Below, in pieces: positions 9,380-17,192 of a stretch of DNA of 64,000 bases. Under the pieces are notes generated by a model. It did no database searches. It was not told where the DNA came from and saw nothing but the letters and a program-made list of their open reading frames with translations. Numbering within the stretch: the first letter of the stretch is position 1; each line of letters begins with the position of its first letter. Location: contig OY760140.1 of assembly GCA_963663215.1 (NCBI GenBank), positions 186,001 through 250,000 of the forward strand. The letters are read 5' to 3'. The DNA comes from BJGV01 sp003230615 (GTDB lineage: Bacteria; Pseudomonadota; Gammaproteobacteria; Burkholderiales; Nitrosomonadaceae). The translations under genes were made by a program, and so were the position numbers.

Positions 9380-9574
9380 ACCCACAATTCTTCAATTCTA
9401 CTGATCGCTATGTGCAAGACAGTAAAATATCACATGGTTTGTCGAAAGTAGTGCTGACTAAGCCATTCTTGCTTTGTCTGAACGTGTTCAAACATTTTAT
9501 TTTCTGTGTGGATCATTGCACTTATGAGCAATATCAAAAGCTAACATGCATCTAAAAACCTGCTTAAGGATCGT

Positions 9575-10315
9575 GTGATTCTTGTTGCCGGTGCAGGGCA
9601 AGGTATTGGCCGAATAGCAGCACTCGCATATGCTGCCCATGGCGCCACCGTAATTTTACATGGACGTAAAGTTGAGAAACTAGAAAACGTATATGATGAA
9701 ATAGAAGCAGAAGGCGGGGCTAAAGCAGCAATTTTTCCATTCGATCTTGAGAAAGCCGAAGGAAAAGATTTTGAGATTGTCGTCGAAGCCATTAAGTCGC
9801 AACTTGGTAGGTTAGACGGAATTCTGCATAATGCAGCTTTTATTTGCAATCTGACCCCATTGGAGAATCAGACACTGGAACAGTGGTTGGTTATGCTACG
9901 AGTCAATCTGGTTGCACCTATCGCGTTGACGCGTTCTTGCTTACCGTTACTGAAAGCTTCTACTGATGCTTGCGTTATCATGACGTCTGATACGCATGGT
10001 CATTACCCTGCAGCATATTGGGGTGGATTTGCGGTAGCTAAGGCAGGGGTAGAAGCGTTAGTAAAAATTCAAGCTCAGGAATGGGAAACGCATACAAACT
10101 TGCGTATCAACGCGTTAATTCCAGGGCCCGTACATACGTCACAAAGAACCAAAACTCACCCCGGTGAAGCCAAGCATGGCTTGACCAAGCCACAAGACCT
10201 GATGTCAACATATTTGTATTTGATGGGTCCAGCTAGCAAAGGAGTCAGTGGCGAGACAGTATTTTGCCAAAGTCATGAGCGGTATAGCAGCGAAAACAAA
10301 GAGAAAAAGGTATAA
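9575..10315 (+). CDS. YciK-like short-chain dehydrogenase/reductase with damaged 5' end
   Basis: NAD(P)-binding Rossmann protein with the glycine motif GAGQGIG near the N-terminus, NAA in HNAAF, and C-terminal YLYLMGP...GVSGE as in the YciK family of unknown substrate. The canonical catalytic Tyr of YxxxK is Phe152 (FAVAK, Lys156), and the catalytic Ser region reads MTSDTHG. The only start in this frame next to the fold is GTG at 9575. Homology-like residues HASKNLLKDR extend upstream of it, and an in-frame ATG at 9524 is cut off by a TAA at 9542-9544. The protein is therefore either translated from the GTG with a trimmed N-terminus or is on the way to a pseudogene. Confidence 0.7.
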   Translation: MILVAGAGQGIGRIAALAYAAHGATVILHGRKVEKLENVYDEIEAEGGAKAAIFPFDLEKAEGKDFEIVVEAIKSQLGRLDGILHNAAFICNLTPLENQTLEQWLVMLRVNLVAPIALTRSCLPLLKASTDACVIMTSDTHGHYPAAYWGGFAVAKAGVEALVKIQAQEWETHTNLRINALIPGPVHTSQRTKTHPGEAKHGLTKPQDLMSTYLYLMGPASKGVSGETVFCQSHERYSSENKEKKV

Positions 10316-10351
10316 TTGGACTGGTACGGAAAAAAATGAAAAGCGGCGCGC

Positions 10352-10436
<85 letters not shown>

Positions 10437-10475
10437 GAGGATCACGCCGTAAAGGGTGTAGATTGGCAACATTTG

Positions 10476-10506
10476 ACGACCGTCGCGTTCTCTGGTCGTT
10501 GTGTTT
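10476..10506 (+). terminator. Possible weak terminator between tRNA-Leu and tig
   Basis: ACGACC (10476-10481) pairs with GGTCGT (10494-10499) and is followed by TGTGTTTT. The stem is short and the T-run is broken, so read-through into tig is plausible. Confidence 0.3.
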
Positions 10507-10540
10507 TCATATGAATAATACAACCTAGTCAGGAAATGTA

Positions 10541-11845
10541 ATGCAATCCAATGTAGAAACCCTAGGCCCACTAGAACGCCGTCTAAACGTTACGGTACCT
10601 CAGGAAAAAATCGAGACCGAAGTAGAAAGTCGCTTGAAGCGTATAGCACGTACAGCAAAAATACGTGGTTTCCGCTCTGGTAAGGTTCCATTAAAAATCG
10701 TTTTGCAACAATATGGTCCACAAGTGCGCCAGGAAGTGATGGGCGATGTGTTACAGAAGAGTTTTGGTGAAGCGGTACTCGAACAGAAGCTACGAGTTGC
10801 GGGTTATCCGCGCTTTGAAGCAAAGGAGGTGACGGAAAATGCACTTCAGTTTGAATTCAGCGCGACATTTGAGGTCTATCCAGATGTAATCCTCGGCGAC
10901 TTGAAATCGATCGATATTGAACAGCCTGTGATGCAAGTATCCCCAGCTGATGTTGACAAAGCTATTAAGATTATGCGTAAACAGCGGACTCAATACAATG
11001 TAGTAGAGCGCCCTGTTTTGGCAGGTGATCGAGTTAATATTGATTATCATGGGGTTATTGATGGGGTAGAATTTGATGGCAGCAGCGCAAATAAATTTCT
11101 TCTAAATTTAGGTGAGGGCCAGTTCCTCAAGGATTTTGAAGAACAAATGATTGGTATGAGTACGGAGCAGAGCAAAACGTTTGAGGTAACCTTTCCAGTG
11201 AATTACCATGGTAAAGAGATTGCTGGAAAGACAGCCACATTTGAGGTAAAGCTCAATGGTGTGGAGGAGCCAAAACTACCGGAACTGAATGCTGATTTTG
11301 CTAGATCGCTAGGTATCGCTGAAGGGGACGTAGAAAAAATGCATGGTGAAGTCCAAGCGAATCTTGAGCGTGAGGTGTCAAAACGGATAAAAACTAGAAT
11401 TAAAGAGAATGTAATGAAGGCGTTGCTTGATACCACTACAATCGAGACGCCTAAGGTTTTGGTAGCGTTAGAATTAGATCGTTTAATGCAGAGTACAAGG
11501 AATGATCTTAAGGAGCGTGGCATGAAGGTTAAGGATGTGCCTTTACCCCCAGATTTGTTTCAGGAGAAAGCGCAGCGCCGTGTAAATTTGGGATTAATTA
11601 TGGCGGAACTGGTAAAGACTTACGACCTGCATGCTAAGCCCGAGCAGGTGCGTGCATTAGTAGAGAATTTTGCACAAAGCTATGAAAATCCTGGCGAGGT
11701 GGTTAAATTGCATTATTCCTCAAAGGAACGTCTTAATGAAGCTGAGTCTGCAGCGCTAGAAGACAACGTAGTAGCATGGGTTCTAGAGAAAGCTAATGTG
11801 GTCGAGAAAGTGGTGACTTTCGACGAATTGATGGGAGAATCTTAA
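10541..11845 (+). CDS. tig: Trigger factor
   Basis: Ribosome-bound chaperone with peptidyl-prolyl isomerase activity. The 434-residue protein has the N-terminal ribosome-binding domain with the signature loop GFRSGKVP (residues ~43-50), the FKBP-like domain (GDRVNIDYHGVIDGVEFDG ... LGEGQFLKDFEEQMIGM, about 162-245) and the helical C-terminal domain. clpP starts one base after its stop codon, the classic tig-clpP-clpX-lon order that couples folding to degradation. Confidence 0.97.
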   Translation: MQSNVETLGPLERRLNVTVPQEKIETEVESRLKRIARTAKIRGFRSGKVPLKIVLQQYGPQVRQEVMGDVLQKSFGEAVLEQKLRVAGYPRFEAKEVTENALQFEFSATFEVYPDVILGDLKSIDIEQPVMQVSPADVDKAIKIMRKQRTQYNVVERPVLAGDRVNIDYHGVIDGVEFDGSSANKFLLNLGEGQFLKDFEEQMIGMSTEQSKTFEVTFPVNYHGKEIAGKTATFEVKLNGVEEPKLPELNADFARSLGIAEGDVEKMHGEVQANLEREVSKRIKTRIKENVMKALLDTTTIETPKVLVALELDRLMQSTRNDLKERGMKVKDVPLPPDLFQEKAQRRVNLGLIMAELVKTYDLHAKPEQVRALVENFAQSYENPGEVVKLHYSSKERLNEAESAALEDNVVAWVLEKANVVEKVVTFDELMGES

Positions 11846-11846
11846 T

Positions 11847-12491
11847 ATGATTCAACAAACTGAATGCAATCAGTCCAATCCTGATCCTAAAAACCTAGGG
11901 TTGATTCCTATGGTGATTGAAACCAGCGGACGTGGTGAGCGTGCATACGACATATACTCCCGTTTGTTGAAGGAGAGGGTAATATTTCTTGTAGGGCCGA
12001 TTACCGAAATCTCAGCTAACCTGATTATGGCACAATTTTTGTTTCTAGAATCTGAAAACTCAGATAAGGATATTCATTTTTACATCAATTCTCCCGGTGG
12101 TATGGTCTCCGCCGGGCTGGCAATCTACGATACGATGCAGTACATTCAACCTAATGTCAGTACACTTTGTGTAGGGCAGGCGGCGAGTATGGGTTCGTTG
12201 CTACTGTCAGCGGGGGAAAAGGGTAAACGTTTTTGCTTGCCAAACTCTCGTATTATGATCCATCAGCCGATGGGCGGATTTCAGGGACAAGCTTCAGACA
12301 TTGAGATACATGCCAAAGAGATTCTGTTTCTCAAAGGTCGGTTAAATGAAATTTTGGCTAAGCACAGCGGTCAAAACATTCAGACTATAGAGAAAGATAC
12401 CGATCGCGACAATTTTCTTAGTGCTGAGGATTCTGTAAAGTATGGTCTGGTGGATGCAGTGCTGACCAATAGAGCTGTAAGTGCAGTCTAA
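11847..12491 (+). CDS. clpP: ATP-dependent Clp protease proteolytic subunit
   Basis: Serine peptidase forming the tetradecameric barrel used by ClpX. The 214-residue protein has catalytic Ser114 in GQAASMGSLLL and His139 in IMIHQPMGG, with the catalytic Asp following in the FLSAED region. The oligomer-handle and INSPGG substrate-strand motifs are present. The N-terminus has a ~20-residue propeptide-like extension before LGLIPMVIE. Start and stop are nearly fused to tig, indicating translational coupling. Confidence 0.97.
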   Translation: MIQQTECNQSNPDPKNLGLIPMVIETSGRGERAYDIYSRLLKERVIFLVGPITEISANLIMAQFLFLESENSDKDIHFYINSPGGMVSAGLAIYDTMQYIQPNVSTLCVGQAASMGSLLLSAGEKGKRFCLPNSRIMIHQPMGGFQGQASDIEIHAKEILFLKGRLNEILAKHSGQNIQTIEKDTDRDNFLSAEDSVKYGLVDAVLTNRAVSAV

Positions 12492-12570
12492 TGGCTATAT
12501 AATAGCTAAATGATTAATTGATTTATTCGCTTACTCTAGAGAGCGCTGGTTTGGATAACATGGAGATACT

Positions 12571-13860
12571 ATGTCAGATAAGATTACTGACGAAAAACTA
12601 CTTTACTGTTCCTTTTGTGGGAAGAGTCAGCACGAAGTAAAGAAGCTTATTGCCGGTCCATCAGTATTTATTTGTGATGAATGCATTGAGCTATGCAACG
12701 ATATTATTCGTGAAGAGTTGCAGGAGGCCGAGGAAGCCAACCTAACCAAGTCAGATTTACCAGTTCCCCGTGAAATTTGCCAGATTCTTGATCAATATGT
12801 AATTGGACAGGAACCAGCAAAAAAGATCTTGTCTGTGGCGGTGTATAATCACTATAAGCGTTTAAAGAATCTAGCTAAAACAAGTGATACTGACGACGAC
12901 ATTGAGCTGGCGAAAAGTAACATCTTAATGATCGGCCCGACTGGTTCTGGCAAAACACTCTTGGCACAGACACTAGCGCGGTTGCTTAACGTGCCATTTG
13001 TAATGGCTGATGCTACAACCCTAACTGAGGCAGGATATGTCGGTGAGGACGTAGAGAATATTATCCAAAAACTACTTCAAAAATGTAACTACGATGCAGA
13101 CAAAGCTCAACAAGGCATTGTATACATTGATGAGATTGATAAGATTTCGCGCAAACTAGATAACCCATCAATAACTCGTGATGTCTCAGGTGAGGGTGTA
13201 CAGCAGGCTTTATTGAAACTGATTGAGGGTACTGTTGCCTCAGTACCTCCTCAGGGCGGGCGAAAGCATCCTAATCAGGAATTTGTTCAGGTAGATACCA
13301 CCAATATTTTGTTTATTTGTGGTGGTGCATTCGATGGTCTTGACAAGGTAATACGCGCACGATCTGAGAAAGGTGGGATAGGTTTTGGTGCAGATGTAAG
13401 GAGTAGTAGCGATAAACGTAGAAATATTGGTACAGTGTTGCGGGGAGTGGAGCCGGAAGATCTAGTTAAGTACGGTTTGATACCGGAATTTGTCGGACGT
13501 CTGCCTGTGGTTGCGACCTTGGAAGAACTTGGTGAATCAGCTTTGATTAAAATTCTTGCTGAGCCAAAGAACGCACTCATTAAACAGTACCAAAAAATGT
13601 TCAATATGGAAGGTGGTGTAGATCTAGAATTTCGAGAGCAGGCGCTCAAGGCAATTGCCAAGAGAGCGTTGGCACGCAAGACTGGCGCACGTGGTCTTCG
13701 TTCTATTCTGGAAAGTACTTTGCTAGACACAATGTTTGATCTCCCTTCATTGGAGAATGTCATCAAAGTAGTGGTTGATCACGGTTCAATAGGAGGTGAC
13801 ATCAAGCCAATTCTGATTTATTCGGATAAGCCAAAGGTAGCAAAGGCAAAGGGCCTTTAG
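12571..13860 (+). CDS. clpX: ATP-dependent Clp protease ATP-binding subunit ClpX
   Basis: AAA+ unfoldase that feeds substrates to ClpP. The 429-residue protein has an N-terminal C4 zinc finger (Cys13, Cys16, Cys35, Cys38), Walker A GPTGSGKT at about residue 121, Walker B in GIVYIDEIDK, the pore loop GYVGED, the IGF loop that docks ClpP (GGIGFGA) and a sensor-2 region GARGLRSI. It follows clpP by 79 bp with no terminator between. Confidence 0.97.
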   Translation: MSDKITDEKLLYCSFCGKSQHEVKKLIAGPSVFICDECIELCNDIIREELQEAEEANLTKSDLPVPREICQILDQYVIGQEPAKKILSVAVYNHYKRLKNLAKTSDTDDDIELAKSNILMIGPTGSGKTLLAQTLARLLNVPFVMADATTLTEAGYVGEDVENIIQKLLQKCNYDADKAQQGIVYIDEIDKISRKLDNPSITRDVSGEGVQQALLKLIEGTVASVPPQGGRKHPNQEFVQVDTTNILFICGGAFDGLDKVIRARSEKGGIGFGADVRSSSDKRRNIGTVLRGVEPEDLVKYGLIPEFVGRLPVVATLEELGESALIKILAEPKNALIKQYQKMFNMEGGVDLEFREQALKAIAKRALARKTGARGLRSILESTLLDTMFDLPSLENVIKVVVDHGSIGGDIKPILIYSDKPKVAKAKGL

Positions 13861-13891
13861 TTATAGTTTTGAGCGCTGCTAGGCATACTAC

Positions 13892-13919
13892 CTTGAATTT
13901 ATTCGCGATGTCCCCATAA
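13892..13919 (+). promoter_or_regulatory. Sigma-32-like heat-shock promoter of lon
   Basis: CTTGAAT (13892-13898), a 13-bp spacer and CCCCATAA (13912-13919) give a near-consensus sigma-32 promoter with the same spacing as the groES promoter of this window. It lies in the clpX-lon gap, 45 bp before the lon ATG, matching the heat-inducible lon of other proteobacteria. Confidence 0.8.
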
Positions 13920-13963
13920 CATTTTTGTTCCCCACAGTTTGTACTTATTATAGGTGAGCCTAC

Positions 13964-16378
13964 ATGACCCTTCCAGTTAACAATCCTAACCAGGTACAGT
14001 TGCCGCTATTACCATTGCGCGATGTGGTGGTGTTTCCACACATGGTAATCCCTCTATTTGTAGGACGGCCTAAGTCTATTAAGGCACTAGAGAGTGCTAT
14101 GGAGTCTGGCAAGACGATTCTTCTAGTAGCACAGAAGTTTGCCGCCAAAGATGAGCCAGGTCCCGAAGACCTTTATAGCGTTTGCAGTGTCGCCAATTTG
14201 CTGCAAATGCTTAAACTGCCTGACGGCACCGTCAAAGTTCTAGTGGAGGGCGGTCGCCGTGCCAATATTCTGCAGGTGATTGATACCGGAGATCATTTCT
14301 CTGGGCAGGTTGTATTACTGCCCCCGGACACAGTCGACAGTAACGAAGTAGAAGCCATGCGTCGTGCAATGCTGGTGCAATTCGAACAATACGTAAAACT
14401 TAATAAAAAAATTCCACCGGAGATACATACTTCTCTTAGTGGCATAGATGAAGCGGGGCGTCTGGCCGACACAATTGCAGCTCATTTACCATTGAAGCTT
14501 GAGCAAAAACAGGAAATCTTAGAGATATTTGATGTACCGAAGCGTCTAGAACACCTGTTGGGGTTATTGGAAACCGAACTTGACATACTCCAGGTTGAAA
14601 AACGTATACGCGGTAGGGTCAAACGCCAGATGGAAAAGAGCCAACGAGATTACTATCTCAATGAGCAGGTAAAAGCTATTCAGAAGGAACTTGGAGAGGG
14701 GGAAGATGGCGCCGATCTAGAAGAGATGGACAAGAAGATCAAAGCAGTAAATATGTCCAAAGAAGGCCGTATCAAGGGCAAATCGGAATTGAAAAAACTG
14801 CGTTTAATGTCTCCCATGTCGGCTGAGGCCACGGTGGTTCGTAACTACATTGATGCGTTAGTCGCGTTGCCGTGGAAGAAGAAAAGTAAAATCGGTAAAG
14901 ATCTCTATGCTGCCGAGATTGTACTTGAGAAGGATCATTATGGCTTGGATAAGGTTAAGGAGCGTATCGTAGAGTATTTGGCAGTACAACAGCGCGTGGA
15001 CAAGCTAAAGGCACCCATTCTTTGCTTGGTAGGCCCGCCTGGTGTAGGTAAAACTTCATTAGGGCAGTCTATCGCCCGTGCCACTAATCGTAAATTTGTT
15101 CGCATGTCTTTGGGTGGTGTGCGTGACGAAGCCGAAATACGTGGCCATCGTCGTACTTACATTGGTTCAATGCCAGGGAAGATTTTGCAGAACATGACTA
15201 AAGTTGGTGTAAAGAATCCACTGTTCTTGCTGGACGAAGTAGACAAGATGGGGATGGATTTTCGTGGTGATCCATCTTCTGCATTGCTTGAAGTACTTGA
15301 TCCTGAACAGAACAATTCATTTGTAGACCATTACATAGAGGTTGAATATGATCTATCTGATGTAATGTTTGTTGCTACTGCCAACACCCTAAACATACCT
15401 CCAGCACTTTTAGACCGTATGGAAGTGCTTCGATTATCGGGTTACACCGAGGATGAGAAGCTTAACATTGCTACTCGTTACCTATTGCCTAAACAAATGA
15501 AAAATCATGGCCTAAGGGAAAATGAACTGGCGGTATCTGAGGCTGCACTACGTGATATTACTCGTTATTACACGCGAGAGGCAGGTGTGCGTGGCATGGA
15601 GAGAGAAATCTCAAAAATTTGCCGGAAAGTGGTAAAAGCGTTGTTACTAAAAGGAAGCCAAAAAAAGATTACGGTCAGCGCGCGCAATCTGGGTAAATAC
15701 TTGGATGTACGTCGTTATATTTACGGGATTGCTGAGGAGAAAAATCAAGTAGGGCAGGCTACCGGTCTGGCGTGGACCGAAGTTGGTGGAGAATTACTAA
15801 CCATTGAGGCGGTGGTACTTCCAGGTAAAGGTAAGACCATCACTACCGGTAAACTAGGTGAAGTAATGCAAGAATCAATCCAAGCCGCATTGTCGGTAGT
15901 GCGCAGTCGTTCTATAGCGCTAGGAATTTCTGAAGATTTTTACCAGAAGAACGATATTCACATTCACTTACCAGAAGGTGCTACACCCAAAGATGGACCT
16001 AGTGCAGGTATTGGTATATGTGTTGCTATGGTGTCGGTGTTGACAAGTATCCCGGTAAGAGCAGCCGTCGCAATGACGGGTGAGATCACTTTGCGTGGTG
16101 AAGTATTGCCAATTGGAGGACTAAAAGAGAAACTTTTGGCAGCACACCGTGGTGGCATAAAGAAAGTGCTGATTCCAGAGGACAATGTCAAAGACTTGGC
16201 TGAGATTCCGGACAACATCAAGAACCGACTTAATATACATCCAGTAAAATGGATAGACCAAGTACTAGACTTAGCGTTAGAGCGCAAACCGGACGTGCTT
16301 CCGGTTGTAGCTACTTCGCCTACCCCAAATCCCGAGGCTACTGAGAGTGAGCCGGTGGTTACTGTTCTAAAGCATTAA
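13964..16378 (+). CDS. lon: ATP-dependent Lon protease
   Basis: Cytoplasmic AAA+ serine protease that degrades misfolded and regulatory proteins. The 804-residue protein has the N-terminal LON substrate domain (LPLLPLRDVVVFPHMVIPL), Walker A GPPGVGKTS near residue 356, Walker B PLFLLDEVDK, and the C-terminal protease domain with the Ser-Lys dyad: Ser680 in PKDGPSAGIG and Lys723 in GGLKEK by offset to the E. coli S679/K722 pair. The C-terminal ~25 residues are a divergent Pro/Thr/Glu tail. A sigma-32-like promoter precedes it. Confidence 0.97.
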   Translation: MTLPVNNPNQVQLPLLPLRDVVVFPHMVIPLFVGRPKSIKALESAMESGKTILLVAQKFAAKDEPGPEDLYSVCSVANLLQMLKLPDGTVKVLVEGGRRANILQVIDTGDHFSGQVVLLPPDTVDSNEVEAMRRAMLVQFEQYVKLNKKIPPEIHTSLSGIDEAGRLADTIAAHLPLKLEQKQEILEIFDVPKRLEHLLGLLETELDILQVEKRIRGRVKRQMEKSQRDYYLNEQVKAIQKELGEGEDGADLEEMDKKIKAVNMSKEGRIKGKSELKKLRLMSPMSAEATVVRNYIDALVALPWKKKSKIGKDLYAAEIVLEKDHYGLDKVKERIVEYLAVQQRVDKLKAPILCLVGPPGVGKTSLGQSIARATNRKFVRMSLGGVRDEAEIRGHRRTYIGSMPGKILQNMTKVGVKNPLFLLDEVDKMGMDFRGDPSSALLEVLDPEQNNSFVDHYIEVEYDLSDVMFVATANTLNIPPALLDRMEVLRLSGYTEDEKLNIATRYLLPKQMKNHGLRENELAVSEAALRDITRYYTREAGVRGMEREISKICRKVVKALLLKGSQKKITVSARNLGKYLDVRRYIYGIAEEKNQVGQATGLAWTEVGGELLTIEAVVLPGKGKTITTGKLGEVMQESIQAALSVVRSRSIALGISEDFYQKNDIHIHLPEGATPKDGPSAGIGICVAMVSVLTSIPVRAAVAMTGEITLRGEVLPIGGLKEKLLAAHRGGIKKVLIPEDNVKDLAEIPDNIKNRLNIHPVKWIDQVLDLALERKPDVLPVVATSPTPNPEATESEPVVTVLKH

Positions 16379-16583
16379 TAACCATATGGTATTTTACGCC
16401 TTCAGTTGGCTAACTAATTGAAAGAAATAGCACCAGTTCCCAGTAATCTTGTTACCGAGCCCTGCTCAGTCATGCTTTGTCTTAAAAAGAGTTCCAATTT
16501 ACAGGAGGCAAGGTTTCCTGTTTTTCTAGCAAAAGTAAAAAGTTTCATGTTTAAAATGTTTTTGAAAATATTTTGACAATTGC

Positions 16584-16612
16584 TTGACCCAGCTCAATCG
16601 GCTTGATATAAA
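16584..16612 (+). promoter_or_regulatory. Sigma-70-type promoter of the HU gene
   Basis: TTGACC (16584-16589), a 17-bp spacer and TATAAA (16607-16612) with an extended -10 TG one base upstream. A second TTGACA lies at 16573-16578. The site is 58 bp before the HU start codon. Confidence 0.6.
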
Positions 16613-16669
16613 AGCGGTTGCAGGGTATTTCCTGTTATATTCCGTTACTAACAATTCAGGGGGAATTAC

Positions 16670-16942
16670 GTGAATAAATCAGAACTCATTGATGCCATCG
16701 CAAAATCTGCTGACGTCTCAAAAGCTTGTGCAGGTGAATGCCTAGACGCAACATTAGCTGCAATTAGAGTTTCTCTTAAAAAAGGCCAAAGTGTTACCCT
16801 AGTAGGATTTGGAACTTTCAAAGTGGGTAAACGCGCAGCTCGTACTGGGCGCAATCCTCGTACTGGTGCCGCCATCAAAATTAAGGCAGCTAAGGTCCCA
16901 AAATTCAGTGCAGGAAAGGCTCTCAAGAGCGCCGTAAACTAG
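16670..16942 (+). CDS. hupB: DNA-binding protein HU
   Basis: Small histone-like dimer that bends and compacts DNA. The 90-residue protein shows the helix-strand core (MNKSELIDAIAKSADVSKACAGECLDA) and the DNA-arm motif GFGTFKVGKRAARTGRNPRTGAAIKI. The start is GTG at 16670, supported by the AGGGGG ribosome site 7 bp upstream and by the family N-terminus MNKSELI. The position after lon and before ppiD is the standard proteobacterial one. Confidence 0.96.
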   Translation: MNKSELIDAIAKSADVSKACAGECLDATLAAIRVSLKKGQSVTLVGFGTFKVGKRAARTGRNPRTGAAIKIKAAKVPKFSAGKALKSAVN

Positions 16943-16956
16943 TTTCTTTCGGGGCG

Positions 16957-17032
16957 GGGTGCTTAGCTCAGTTGGTAGAGCGTCGCCCTTACAAGGCGAA
17001 TGTCGGCGGTTCGACCCCGTCAGCACCCACCA
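16957..17032 (+). tRNA. tRNA-Val (anticodon TAC), CCA encoded
   Basis: A 76-nt cloverleaf with acceptor GGGTGCT/AGCACCC, D-arm GCTCAGTTGGTAGAGC, anticodon loop CTTACAA giving TAC, T-arm with GGTTCGACCCC and encoded CCA. It starts 15 bp after the HU stop codon, so it is probably processed from the hupB transcript. Confidence 0.97.
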
Positions 17033-17052
17033 ACGGAATTCTACGTGTTATT

Positions 17053-17129
17053 GGAGTGGTAGTTCAGTTGGTTAGAATACCGGCCTGTCACGCCGGGGGT
17101 CGCGGGTTCGAGTCCCGTCCACTCCGCCA
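17053..17129 (+). tRNA. tRNA-Asp (anticodon GTC), CCA encoded
   Basis: A 77-nt cloverleaf with acceptor GGAGTGG/CCACTCC, D-arm GTTCAGTTGGTTAGAAT, anticodon loop CTGTCAC giving GTC, T-arm GGGTTCGAGTCCC and encoded GCCA. It is 20 bp after tRNA-Val and followed by an intrinsic terminator. Confidence 0.97.
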
Positions 17130-17147
17130 GATTTTGCGCTAAACCTG

Positions 17148-17170
17148 GGCGAACGCAAGTTCGCCTTTTT
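17148..17170 (+). terminator. Intrinsic terminator after tRNA-Asp
   Basis: A 7-bp stem GGCGAAC/GTTCGCC with a GCAA tetraloop, followed by TTTTT. It closes the hupB-tRNA-Val-tRNA-Asp unit only 22 bp before ppiD. Confidence 0.92.
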
Positions 17171-17192
17171 ATTCGTACTTTGGATTTCAATA

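Noticed and set aside
9346..9555. 69-codon forward frame between hpnD and the SDR
   Set aside because: It overlaps the hpnD 3' end in another frame and has random-looking composition; no similarity to HpnE, which could be expected there.
13287..13766. 159-codon reverse frame inside clpX
   Set aside because: It is antisense to a clearly conserved gene and shows Ser/Arg-rich shadow composition.
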